From the NCBI GenBank assembly GCA_021797815.1, contig JAJZYZ010000008.1, positions 1-64,000 of the forward strand: a DNA stretch of 64,000 nucleotides, read 5' to 3'. This stretch comes from Bacillota bacterium (GTDB lineage: Bacteria > Bacillota > Sulfobacillia > Sulfobacillales > JAIMBI01). The position numbers were made by a program, and so were the translations under genes. The notes below the pieces were generated by a model. That model saw only the letters and a program-made list of their open reading frames with translations, made no database searches and had not been told where the DNA came from. This document shows positions 1 through 11,185 of the stretch, one piece after another; position 1 is the first letter of the stretch; every line of letters starts with the position of its first letter.

Positions 1-624
1 CGCCATGAGGCAGCGGGCGGCGCCCTCATCGATGAGATCGCCGCGCCCGGTCAGATCCTGGAGGACCAGAATCATCTCCAGCACCATTTCTGACACGGAG
101 GCCCGGTCCGACTCGATCCAGTTCCACTGGCCGTAGGCACGGTTCGTGACGTGGTGATCGATGACCAGGGTCACCGGTCGCACAGCGTCGTAGCGGTGGA
201 GCGGCACGTTCGCCTCGCCGCCAAATTCACCAAGGAGTCCCAAGATCTCCTCCCGCTGCGGAGACGGCCAGGCGTTTCGCGCATAGTTGGCGCAGTCGAG
301 GGTCACGACGGCGGCGTCCGGGTCTAGACGAGGGGCGTCGTGGAGAGCGGAAGATGCCGGCCTGAGCCATTCGAGTTCCGGCGGAGGATCGGAAAACACC
401 TGCACCGACTTGGTCAGTTTCTGTAAGGCCGAGCCGAGAGCCCAGACGCTGGCACCGTCGCCGTCAGTCCTCACATGGGTCATGACCGCGATCCGGGGCG
501 CCTCCAGCAGGACACGGGCTGCCTCACCCGGGCCGGCGGCACGGTGGGACGAGGGAGCGGATCGGTCGTACGGGCTTACGCCCGCCACCGACTCAGACGA
601 AAAGTGCCCCGATTGCCTGCTCAT
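1..624 (-). CDS. nrnA: DHH-family phosphoesterase, NrnA-like (bifunctional oligoribonuclease/PAP phosphatase); C-terminus cut by window edge
   Basis: Hand translation of the minus strand gives MSRQSGHFSSESVAG...ALLEAPRIAVMTHVRTDGDGASVWALGSALQKL...LVIDHHVTNRAYGQWNWIESDRASVSEMVLEMI, with DGDG and DHH motifs. Not in the supplied ORF list because it runs off the window. Confidence 0.85.
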   Translation of the reverse strand, partial: MSRQSGHFSSESVAGVSPYDRSAPSSHRAAGPGEAARVLLEAPRIAVMTHVRTDGDGASVWALGSALQKLTKSVQVFSDPPPELEWLRPASSALHDAPRLDPDAAVVTLDCANYARNAWPSPQREEILGLLGEFGGEANVPLHRYDAVRPVTLVIDHHVTNRAYGQWNWIESDRASVSEMVLEMILVLQDLTGRGDLIDEGAARCLMA

Positions 625-744
625 AGATGATGGCCCCCGGTCAAGCCTTGCATAACCCTGCCCCCTCCGTCCACCGCCCGGCCGAACACCGATCGGACGG
701 TTACCGACCCCGGTTTCTCCTCTCCCATATTTGCCTCCTAATAC

Positions 745-774
745 TTGTCGGCCGCGGGCAGGAGTTCCTATGAT
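745..774 (+). promoter_or_regulatory. Sigma-A type promoter for mraZ (TTGTCG - 18 bp - TATGAT)
   Basis: -35 TTGTCG 745-750, -10 TATGAT 769-774, just upstream of the MraZ boxes. Confidence 0.6.
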
Positions 775-784
775 GGAGGAGAAT

Positions 785-810
785 AGTGGGAGCAAGTGGG
801 GAGAAGTGGG
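785..810 (+). promoter_or_regulatory. MraZ operator: three AGTGGG boxes at exact 10-bp spacing
   Basis: AGTGGG at 785-790, 795-800 and 805-810. GTGGG-type direct repeats with 10-bp phasing in the mraZ leader are the known MraZ-binding arrangement. Confidence 0.75.
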
Positions 811-819
811 GGTGATGCG

Positions 820-1251
820 GTGTTGATCGGCGAGTTCGCCCATGCGCTCGACGACAAGGGCCGTCTCACCATTCCCGCTAAGTTCCGCGAGGAGCTCGGG
901 CTGCGCTTCGTCCTCACGGTCGGGCTCGACGGATGTCTTTCCTGCTACCCCACGCCCGAGTGGGATCGCCTGGCGGAACGGCTGAAGGGACTTCCCATGA
1001 CGAACCGCGACGCCCGCGCATTCGTGCGCATGCTCATGTCCGGCGCCACCGAAGTGGAGCTGGATCGGCAGGGCCGAATCCTCGTGGCACCACGCCTGCG
1101 GCAGGCCGCCGGCATCGTCACCGATGCGGTGCTGGTGGGACTGAATACCCGCGTTGAGGTGTGGGCCGAAGACCGGTGGCGTGCATATCAGGCGGGGGCG
1201 CAGGAAACGTTTGAGACGACCGCTGAGAAATTGGTGGATCTGGGCCTATGA
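820..1251 (+). CDS. mraZ: Transcriptional regulator MraZ
   Basis: VLIGEFAHALDDKGRLTIPAKFREELG matches the MraZ N-terminus. GTG at 820 is preferred over the track start at 796, which lies inside the operator. Confidence 0.95.
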   Translation: MLIGEFAHALDDKGRLTIPAKFREELGLRFVLTVGLDGCLSCYPTPEWDRLAERLKGLPMTNRDARAFVRMLMSGATEVELDRQGRILVAPRLRQAAGIVTDAVLVGLNTRVEVWAEDRWRAYQAGAQETFETTAEKLVDLGL

Positions 1252-2138
1252 CCGGACAGGTGCATCTCAATCACCAGCCGGTCATGGCGGACACCGCCAC
1301 ACAGTGGCTCTTTACCAGACCCGGTGTGTACGTTGACGCTACGCTCGGAAACGGCGGCCATAGCGAGCGGCTGCTTCTTATACATGAGGACAATCGGGTC
1401 GTGGGCGTAGACCGGGATCCGGACGCGCTGGAGCGGGCACGTGAGCGACTTTCCTCCTACGGGGACCGGGTGTTCTACGTGCACGGCAACTTTGCTCAGC
1501 TTGACCACCTGGTGCCCTCGGCACTGACGCCGGTTCAGGGGGTTCTCTTCGACCTGGGCGTCTCGTCACCCCAGCTGGAGGACCCGGAACGAGGCTTCAG
1601 CTACCAGCACGACGCGCTCTTGGACATGCGGATGAATCCGGAAGGGGAGCGCACGGCGTTCCGCGTGGTCAACATGGCCGACAAGGCGGAACTCACGCAC
1701 ATCATTCGCGACTATGGCGAGGAGCGCTGGGCATCCCGCATTGCGGACTTCATTGTGACCATGAGGCGTCGTGAGCCCATCCGAACCACCGGACAACTGG
1801 TGGACGTCATCAAGGCCGCCATTCCCGCGGCCTCGCGCCGGACAGGGGGGCATCCGGCCCGCCGCACCTTTCAGGCGCTGCGGATGTGGGTCAACGAGGA
1901 GCCGGAGAGCCTCGACCAGGGGCTTGAACAGGCTCTGACCATCTCCGCACCGGGGGGCCGCATTGCCGTACTGAGCTACCACTCGCTTGAAGACCGGGCC
2001 GTCAAGCAGCGTTTCCGCCTGTGGCAGGACTCGAACAGCGGCAGCATCTTGACGAAAAAGCCTCTCGTGGCCGATGAGGCGGAAGTACGGCGCAACGCGC
2101 GCAGCCGTTCGGCCAAGCTTCGCGTGTTTCAGCACTGA
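1248..2138 (+). CDS. rsmH: 16S rRNA (cytosine(1402)-N(4))-methyltransferase RsmH
   Basis: HQPVMADTATQWL, GNGGHSERLL, FDLGVSSPQL, SYHSLEDRAVKQRF motifs; overlaps the mraZ stop. Confidence 0.97.
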   Translation: MTGQVHLNHQPVMADTATQWLFTRPGVYVDATLGNGGHSERLLLIHEDNRVVGVDRDPDALERARERLSSYGDRVFYVHGNFAQLDHLVPSALTPVQGVLFDLGVSSPQLEDPERGFSYQHDALLDMRMNPEGERTAFRVVNMADKAELTHIIRDYGEERWASRIADFIVTMRRREPIRTTGQLVDVIKAAIPAASRRTGGHPARRTFQALRMWVNEEPESLDQGLEQALTISAPGGRIAVLSYHSLEDRAVKQRFRLWQDSNSGSILTKKPLVADEAEVRRNARSRSAKLRVFQH

Positions 2139-2271
2139 GAAGACCGGCAGGGCACACGTTTGCCCATTTTGACGACAGGATTTGCGCTTTAGGACTTGAG
2201 GCCGGCGGCCATCGTCGAACCGTGACAGAGACGCTCGCCGTCCGGCTGCCGGGCAAGGGCATGAGGAGGAT

Positions 2272-2751
2272 ATGATGGCGCTTCCGAATGAGATCGCGGT
2301 TCCCAGCGAACCCCAGGCGGCACTGCTCCGTGATGTAGAGCGACGCCTGCACCCGAAAACGAGACCGACCGAACGACGCCGGGCCCGCTCCGCGCGCCTC
2401 ATTCGCAAGATGGCGTGGACCGTAGGGCTCCTGTGGCTGTTGGGTATGGGCGGGGCGCTGTCCGGGAGCCTGATGGCATCGGAAGGGTTCAAGGTCGATG
2501 CGCTGCAGCAGCAGCTGCAGCAGGCCACGCGCCAGCAACAGCATCTCGCGGGCCTGGTGGCCAGCGCGACCACACCCTCTGCCCTGGCCGCGGACGCCAC
2601 CCGGCTTCACACCACTGTCGCGCCCACGATAGTGCGTGAACCGGCGGCGGCCCGACCCGCCCCACGGATCACGCTGGCCGACCGGGTCACCGTTGCTGTA
2701 GCGGGGCTGTGGAAAGCCCTGAAGCGGTTCGAAGCAGGGGGCAGACCCTGA
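2272..2751 (+). CDS. ftsL: FtsL/DivIC-like single-pass membrane coiled-coil protein
   Basis: One TM segment (MAWTVGLLWLLGMGGALSGSLM) followed by a Q-rich coiled coil; occupies the ftsL slot after rsmH; SD gaggagg. Confidence 0.65.
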   Translation: MMALPNEIAVPSEPQAALLRDVERRLHPKTRPTERRRARSARLIRKMAWTVGLLWLLGMGGALSGSLMASEGFKVDALQQQLQQATRQQQHLAGLVASATTPSALAADATRLHTTVAPTIVREPAAARPAPRITLADRVTVAVAGLWKALKRFEAGGRP

Positions 2752-3901
2752 TCTGCCGCCCCTCAGCCCAGACACCGGTCTCATAAACTCTTGCAGATCA
2801 GGTGATCTGGCGATGGCCGGATGCTGGAGTGACCGGAGCCCATGCTGGCCGCCGCCCATTTCTCACCGCGAAGCGCGCGTTTTCGTTCTGTTGCTTCCTG
2901 GCGGGGTTCCCTGTTTGCCGTGAGCGCCGGTCGTCGTTGAAGGAACCGCGCCCGCACCCGCGGGCCTCGCACCCGCGCGGGGACCGGCCGGCGCCAAAGG
3001 CGGGGAAACTCCATGACCATCTCGGCTGCATTCCGGCGGACGGTCATCACCTGTACCGGGTGTCGACCTTGCCGGTCCTGGCGCATCCCCCGAGGAGGGC
3101 GGCCCAGAGCCTGCCACACCTCCGTGGCCAGCCGGCCCCTTGTCCTGTGGTAGGAATTCGGAGGCGGACGAGATCGGTTTGGTGGAAGCGGCAACAAAGG
3201 GAGGCGCAACCCGCACCGCTTCGTGCCGGGTGAGTCAATCTTCCGGCACGGTCGTTGATGGCCGCGTCTGCCCGGTCTTATCCCTAGAGGCCGACGGTGG
3301 GGTCGCGGGCTACGGGTCGTACCGGCTCCACGCTCCGGGAGGTTGCCATGGCGGGATGCCCGCTGCCGCACGTCATCTCCGCGCCGGGCTGTCATGTGAC
3401 TGGCGGCAGGATCGTTGTGACGCTCCCCCACAGCATCCGGTCGGTGTGTGAGCGGACGGTCGCGGCAGTCGCGGTGCGGAATCACGCCCGGCGGCCCGCG
3501 CTGCCGGCGTTGCACCGGAAGAAGGGAGAGCCACGGCGCGCACAGGGCACCCCGGCGTCCATCGGAACGACCATGCGCGAGGCCGGTCGTTCGGGTGGTA
3601 TGGGACCGCCGGTTCAGGCGCTGCTCCCGGACGGGCCGACGCTCGCATCCGCTCGACCCAGTGAAGGGGAACGCCGGCCGCGCGATGTTCATGGGTCCAG
3701 GCCGGGCACCGATGGCGTTTACGAGCCAGCGCCGCCTGGCGGATAAATGGCTGGACACGCCTTCGTATGCCGGGTGAGGCCGTGCCATCGCGCCGGTGCC
3801 GGGGCGGGTGAGGCTTTCGGTGCCGGTCTTCCGGCTATCGGGCGGCCTCCCCCTTTGCGGAGGCGCGAGCGCGGCCTTTGACATCGCGATCAACGTGCAT
3901 G

Positions 3902-3931
3902 TTGAAGGGGATCTCGGGGGCCGTGTACAGT
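3902..3931 (+). promoter_or_regulatory. Candidate promoter for murE (TTGAAG - 18 bp - TACAGT)
   Basis: -35-like 3902-3907 and -10-like 3926-3931, about 105 bp upstream of the murE ATG. Confidence 0.35.
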
Positions 3932-4036
3932 GGCAGGAGTGGCCGGTCGATCGCGAGGTGCGGACCGGCGCCCCCATGGCGGCGATGGCGCTCTGAGACC
4001 GGCCGAACATGGATCAGGCTTCCGGGGGAGAGACGC

Positions 4037-5514
4037 ATGAAGTTGTCGGAATTGGCCGCCGGGGTGGGGATCCAGGCCCACGGTGGTGTTGACGCCGAGG
4101 TGCTGGGCATTACCTATGATTCCCGGCGTACGCGGGCCGGTGACCTGTTCTGTGCCATTCCCGGATTTCGCACCGACGGGCACCGCTACGTCGAGGACGC
4201 GCGGCGCAGGGGAGCGGTGGCTTGCCTGGTGGAGCGGGCAGACGCGGTGCCGGCCGGCATGCCGTACCTGCAGGTCCCGAGCGCGCGCGTCAGCACCGCA
4301 CGCGTGGCGGCGCACTTTTTCGGATGCCCGAGCCGCAACTTATGGATGGTGGGGGTGACCGGCACCAACGGCAAGACCACCACCACTCATCTCATCCGCA
4401 CCATATTAGAGCAGGCGGCCAGCCTCCCGACGGGACTTATGGGGACCGTGCACACCGTAATGGGCAGCAATGAATGGCACGAGGACCGCACCACCCCCGA
4501 GGCGCCTGATCTGCAGGCGACCCTGCGGCAGATGGCGGACTTCGGGATGCGCGCCGTGGCCATGGAAGTCTCCTCGCACGCGCTGGCGCTCCACCGGGTG
4601 GACCAGGTCCACTACGACGTGGGCGTGTTCACGAACCTGACCCAGGACCACCTGGACTTCCACCGGGACTTCGAAGACTATTTTTCTGCCAAGGCGCAGC
4701 TGTTCGAGCGCCTGGGCGAGGGCCCCGCCAAAGGGCCGCGCGCCGCCATTTTAAATGCCGACGATGCGTGGGCCGGACGCCTGGTTGGCTATACGCGCAT
4801 GCCCATTCTGACTTACGGAATCGCCCAGCGGGCCGACGTGCGGGCGGTGGATGTGCGCATCGATCGGTTCGGAGCCGATTTCACGGTCATCCTGCCGGAC
4901 GGGTCCGAGACGCCGGTTCACCTGAGGCTTTCCGGCCGCTACAACGTCTCCAACGCCCTGGCGGCCCTGGCCGTCGGTCACCTGCAAAACCTGTCGGGTC
5001 CGGCCATGGCGGCCGCGCTGGCCCAGCAGGCGGGTGTGGCCGGACGGTTCGAACTGATTGACTGTGGACAGCCGTTTGGGGTGGTCGTGGACTACGCCCA
5101 TACCCCCGACGGGATGGAGAACGTTTTGAAGGCGATTCGGGAGTTTGCGAGAGGACGCGTCATCCTGGTGTTTGGCGCCGGCGGAGATCGCGATCAGGGC
5201 AAGCGGCCGCAGATGGGGGAGGTGGCCGGACGGCTGACGGACCTATTTGTGGTGACCACCGACAACCCTCGAGGCGAGGATCCGGCCGACATCGCCGGGC
5301 AGGTGGAGGAAGGAGTCCGGGCCGTGGGCGGCCAGTATGTGCGCGAGATGGACCGACGGCTCGCCATCCGCCATGCCTTTTCGGCCGCCCGGCCGGACGA
5401 CTTGGTCCTTATTGCCGGGAAAGGCCATGAAAACTACCAGATTTACCGGGACCACACGGAGTACTTCGACGACCGGGAAGAGGCTCGCGCGGCCCTTCGG
5501 GAACGAGGTTTCTC

Positions 5515-5524
<10 letters not shown>
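4037..5524 (+). CDS. murE: UDP-MurNAc-tripeptide synthetase MurE (meso-DAP type)
   Basis: MKLSELAAGVG...GVTGTNGKTTTTHLI...TTDNPRGEDP; the DNPR motif suggests meso-DAP specificity. Start moved to ATG 4037 (SD gggggagag). Confidence 0.95.
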
Positions 5525-6872
<1,348 letters not shown>

Positions 6873-6876
<4 letters not shown>

Positions 6877-7814
6877 ACGCCGCCTTCGGGGGGCTCGTTG
6901 GTTTGGCGCTGGCGCTCGCCCTCGGATGGCTGGGCATTCCGATTCTGCGCCGTCTTCGCATCGGGCAGCCCATTCGCGAGGTGGGGCCCGAGAGCCACCG
7001 GGCCAAAGCGGGCACACCTACCATGGGAGGGCTCATCTTCGTCGTGGCCGGCTTTGCCGCGGCCGTCTTGCTGGATGCGCGGGATCCCCTGGTCTGGGGA
7101 CTTTTGCTGCTGGTGGGCGGCCATGCTGTTATCGGGTTTCTGGATGACTATCGCAAGGTGGTGCGCCACCAGTCGCTGGGCCTGCGGGCGCGCGAGAAGC
7201 TTGTGTATCAAATTCTGCTGGGCGTCCTCTTCGCCTGGTTCGCGGCGCGGTTTCTTAATGCGGACGCGGGCTGGATCACTCCCTGGGGAGGCGTCGTGCA
7301 CCCCGGCCTGGCCTACTATCCAATCGTGGTGTTGGCGGTGCTCGGCTCGGCGAACGCCGTCAACCTGACCGACGGAGTTGATGGGCTGGCGGGCGGGGCG
7401 GCCGCCATCGCCCTCGTCTTCTTCGTCCTGGCCGGATTTGCGGTCGGGGTCGACTTCGGGATTGCCATCACCGCGCTCGCGTTTTTGGGGGCGGTTCTCG
7501 GTTTCCTGCGCTATAATCTCCATCCTGCCCGGGTCATCATGGGCGACACCGGCTCCATGGCACTCGGCGCGCTCTTGGCCGGTCTGGCCGTCGCCAGTCG
7601 GACCGTGTTCGTGCTGCCCATTCTGGGAGGCCTGTTTGTCCTGGAGGCGCTGTCGGTCATCGTGCAGGTCACGAGCTTCAAGATCTGGCGGCGGCGGGTC
7701 CTGAAAATGTCACCGCTGCACCACCACTTCGAACTGCTGGGCTGGTCGGAGGACCGGATTGTGCTGACATTTTGGGCCACCGCGCTCGTGTTCCTGGCCT
7801 GGGCCGTGCTATGA
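6873..7814 (+). CDS. mraY: Phospho-MurNAc-pentapeptide transferase MraY
   Basis: GTPTMGG, FLDDYRKVV, NAVNLTDGVDGLAGG, MGDTGSMALG, MSPLHHHFELLGWSE; GTG start 6873 overlaps the murF stop. Confidence 0.97.
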
Positions 7815-8920
7815 GCACCGCACCACGAGCGGCGCGCGGCGAGATTGACTACATTCTGCTGGGGGCCGTGCTGGCCCTTCTGGCCATCGGCACCCTGATG
7901 GTGTTCTCGGCCAGCTCGGCCGACGCCCTCGCGCTCTTTCAGAATCCGTACCACTTCTTCGAACGACAGATGGTGTGGAGCATCCTCGGACTCAGCTTGA
8001 TGGCGGTGACGAGCCGCATCCACTACGCCCGCTGGCCCCGCTGGGCCTTCATTCTGTATGTCGTTTCGGTGCTGGGACTGCTGGCCGTCCTGGTCCCTCA
8101 TATTGGCCAGGACATCAACGGCGCCCGGCGCTGGGTGAAGGTTGGGCCATTGGTGGTGCAGCCGTCGGAGCTGGCCAAGCTCTCGATGGTCATTATGTTT
8201 GCGTGGCTGTTCACACGCCACCAGGACAGCCTGGGGGACTTCTGGCACGGGCTCGTGCCGCTGGTCGGCATGGCGCTGGTGGTGCTGCTGCTGATACTGC
8301 TCGAACCCGACCTCGGCACCACCGTCGTGGTCGGAGGCACTTTCGTGGTGATGCTGTTTGCGGCCGGCATCAAGAAGCGGCACTTCCTGGCCCTCGGTCT
8401 CGTCTCTCTGCCCGCCATGGCCTGGGCGTTGTTTGGAAAGGCCTACCGGCGCCAGCGCATGCTTGCGTTTCTGGATCCCTGGAAGCATCCGTTGAGTTCC
8501 GGGTTCCACACCATTCAGGCCCTGCTGGCGCTCGGATCCGGCGGACTTTTCGGTGTGGGGCTCGGACACGCGGTGCAGGCTTTCGGGTACCTGCCCGAGG
8601 ATTACACCGACTTTATCTTCGCGATCCTGGGGGAGGAGCTGGGGCTTGTCGGCGCCCTGCTGGTCATGGTGCTCTTCGCCATCGTGGCCTGGCGGGGATT
8701 CAGGGCCGCCATGCGTGCGCCCGACACCTTCTCGGCGTTATTGGCGCTCGGTCTCACCTCCATGATTACCATTCAGGCGGCCATCAACATCGGGGTGGTG
8801 ACGGCCACCCTCCCGGTCACGGGCATCACCCTTCCTTTCATCAGCTATGGAGGATCGTCCCTGGTGCTGAGCCTGGCCGGCGTGGGCATTCTTCTCAACA
8901 TAAGCCGGCACGCCCGATGA
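7811..8920 (+). CDS. ftsW: SEDS-family cell-division peptidoglycan polymerase FtsW
   Basis: NGARRWV, QPSELAKL, LLEPDLGTTVV, LPFISYGGSSL; start ATG 7811. Confidence 0.95.
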   Translation: MSTAPRAARGEIDYILLGAVLALLAIGTLMVFSASSADALALFQNPYHFFERQMVWSILGLSLMAVTSRIHYARWPRWAFILYVVSVLGLLAVLVPHIGQDINGARRWVKVGPLVVQPSELAKLSMVIMFAWLFTRHQDSLGDFWHGLVPLVGMALVVLLLILLEPDLGTTVVVGGTFVVMLFAAGIKKRHFLALGLVSLPAMAWALFGKAYRRQRMLAFLDPWKHPLSSGFHTIQALLALGSGGLFGVGLGHAVQAFGYLPEDYTDFIFAILGEELGLVGALLVMVLFAIVAWRGFRAAMRAPDTFSALLALGLTSMITIQAAINIGVVTATLPVTGITLPFISYGGSSLVLSLAGVGILLNISRHAR

Positions 8921-10071
8921 CGCCGCAGGGGGGATCGCTTCGCGTGGTATTGGCCGGAGGGGGCTCGGGCGGGCACATCACTCCCGCCCTCGCCATCTAT
9001 GAGGGCCTGCAGACCCGGCTCGGACACAACGTGGACGTGCTGTATGTCGGCACCGAGCATGGACTCGAGCGAGATCTGGTGCCACGGGCGGGCGTGGCCT
9101 TTCGCACGGTTCATGCGGGTGCCCTCCTGCGGCGTGGTTTCGGCGGCAAACTCCGGGCTGTCGCCGAGACGGCCCGTGGACTGGTCGACGCCTGGAGGCT
9201 GCTCGGGCAGTTCCGTCCCCGGGTGGTGGTGGGAACGGGGGGCTATGTGTCGGGCCCGGTGGGTCTGGCCGCGGTGGGACGCGGCATTCCCCTGGTCCTG
9301 CAGGAGCAGAATGTGTGGCCCGGCTTCACGAATCGGATGCTGGCGCGTCGCGCGCACGCCATCTGCGTGCCGTTCGCGGAGGCGGTGCGGTATCTTCCTG
9401 ACGGGAGCCGGGCGATTGTGAGTGGGAACCCGGTGCGCCCGAGCCTCCTGGCCATTTCACGCGACGCGGCCCGGGAGCGTCTCGGCGTCGGTGCGGACGA
9501 CGTGCTGCTGGTGGCAAGCGGCGGGAGCCAGGGCGCCCCGGCCATCAACAATTTCCTGTTGCGCATGTGGCCGGCCCTCGCCGGCCAGCCGCATGTGCAC
9601 GTACGCTGGGCGACGGGACCACGGCGCTACGATGCGGTGGCGGCCCGCCTTCCGGAGGCCGCGGGGTCGGGAAGCCGTCTGCAGGTGCTGCCGTATCTTT
9701 ATGACATGGATTGGGCCTTGAAGGCGGCGGACGTGGTGGTGGGACGGGCGGGCGCCAACACATGCAACGAGGTGCTGGCCTGCGGGCTTGCGGCCCTTTT
9801 GGTGCCGTCGCCGTTTGTATCTGAGGATCACCAGACCAAGAACGCGGCGCATCTGGCCGACGCCGGCGCGGCGGTGATGGTGGCCGAGGCGGATCTGGAG
9901 CGCGACGGACCGGACGTCCTGCAGGCGCTGCTTTCGGACCGGGGACGGCGGGAGGCCCTGTGCCGAGCGGCCCGCGGCCAGTTCAGGCCCGACGCTCTTG
10001 ACCGGATCGTGGAGGCGGTGCTCGCGGCCGCCGGGCGAGCCGGGCCCGGTCCAGAAGAGTCCGGTCCCTAG
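8917..10071 (+). CDS. murG: UDP-GlcNAc:lipid I GlcNAc transferase MurG
   Basis: LAGGGSGGHITPALAI, VGTGGYVSGP, QEQNVWPGFTNR, GGSQGAPAINN; start ATG 8917. Confidence 0.97.
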   Translation: MTPQGGSLRVVLAGGGSGGHITPALAIYEGLQTRLGHNVDVLYVGTEHGLERDLVPRAGVAFRTVHAGALLRRGFGGKLRAVAETARGLVDAWRLLGQFRPRVVVGTGGYVSGPVGLAAVGRGIPLVLQEQNVWPGFTNRMLARRAHAICVPFAEAVRYLPDGSRAIVSGNPVRPSLLAISRDAARERLGVGADDVLLVASGGSQGAPAINNFLLRMWPALAGQPHVHVRWATGPRRYDAVAARLPEAAGSGSRLQVLPYLYDMDWALKAADVVVGRAGANTCNEVLACGLAALLVPSPFVSEDHQTKNAAHLADAGAAVMVAEADLERDGPDVLQALLSDRGRREALCRAARGQFRPDALDRIVEAVLAAAGRAGPGPEESGP

Positions 10072-10144
10072 CGAGGGGTCGACGGCCGGAGTCCGGGGAC
10101 ACGGGATCGTGAGCCGGCACCAGGGAGCTGAAAAGGAGTTTGAG

Positions 10145-11185
10145 GTGAGCGACGACCAAAGCGTGCACGGTCTGGGCCCGCTGCGCGACGAGCTTCGCCG
10201 GCTGGGGCTCGATGTGAAGGAGGGCCACTTGCTCGCCCGGCACACCTCGTTCAAGATCGGGGGTCCGGCCGCGCTTTTCTGGGAGCCGCCGTCTTTGGCC
10301 GCGGTCCTTACGGGCTTGCCGGTCATCGTCCAGGCGGGGGTGCCGCTGTTCGCGCTCGGACTCGGCTCGAATCTTCTGGTTTCAGACCGGGGCTTTGACG
10401 GCATCGTGATGGCGACCGGCCGCGGGCTAAGACAGGCGGCGGTCTCTGAGACGGATGGGCACGCGCTTCAGGTGGGGGCCGGCGTGCCTCTCGCGAAGGC
10501 GGCCAATCTGGCCCAGCAAAGCGGCCTTGCCGGCCTTGAGTTTGCCATCAGCATCCCCGGGACCGTCGGAGGCGCGGCCACCATGAACGCGGGCGCCCAT
10601 GGGTCCAGTTTTTCGGAGGTGGTCGAAGAACTCTTGGTGTTCGTGCCCGGGCGAGGGGTGGTGAGGATGCCGGTCGAATCGCTCCAGTATCGATACCGCA
10701 AGAGCCGGGTGCAGGAAGAACCGTGGGTAGTGCTGGAGGCACGGCTCCGCCTTGCGCCCGGTTCTCCCGACGCCATCCGATCGCGGATGCAGGAGTATAT
10801 GGCACGGCGCAAGAAGACCCAGCCGGTCGGCGAGAAGAACGCGGGATCCATGTTCAAGAATCCGAACGGCCATCATGCCGGGCATTTGCTCGAGGCCGCA
10901 GGCGTCAAGGGATGGCGGGAGGGCGGCGCCCATATTTCCGACCTTCACGCGAACTTCATAATTAATGACGGCGACGCAACGGCGGCGGATGTGGTGGCGT
11001 TAATGCGTCGAGTGCGTCAGGTCGTCTTCGATCAGTTTCACATCCGGCTCGTGCCGGAGGTTCGCTGGGTGGGACCGCACGACGAGGATGGGACTCGGAA
11101 CGGGAACCGGAATGAGGAGGAAGGTAGCACGTGGGACAACTTGTGGTTGAGGGAGGACGCCGGCTCGTCGGCACCGTCCGCGTAG
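10145..11185 (+). CDS. murB: UDP-N-acetylenolpyruvoylglucosamine reductase MurB
   Basis: HTSFKIGGPAALF, GLGSNLLVSDRGF, SIPGTVGGAATMNAGAHG, GSMFKNP; GTG 10145 with SD aaaggag. The 3' end overlaps murA by 55 nt. Confidence 0.95.
   Translation: MSDDQSVHGLGPLRDELRRLGLDVKEGHLLARHTSFKIGGPAALFWEPPSLAAVLTGLPVIVQAGVPLFALGLGSNLLVSDRGFDGIVMATGRGLRQAAVSETDGHALQVGAGVPLAKAANLAQQSGLAGLEFAISIPGTVGGAATMNAGAHGSSFSEVVEELLVFVPGRGVVRMPVESLQYRYRKSRVQEEPWVVLEARLRLAPGSPDAIRSRMQEYMARRKKTQPVGEKNAGSMFKNPNGHHAGHLLEAAGVKGWREGGAHISDLHANFIINDGDATAADVVALMRRVRQVVFDQFHIRLVPEVRWVGPHDEDGTRNGNRNEEEGSTWDNLWLREDAGSSAPSA

Noticed and set aside
287-655. Plus-strand 122-aa ORF before mraZ
   Set aside because: Antisense to a clearly recognisable NrnA-like DHH protein on the minus strand; low-complexity translation.
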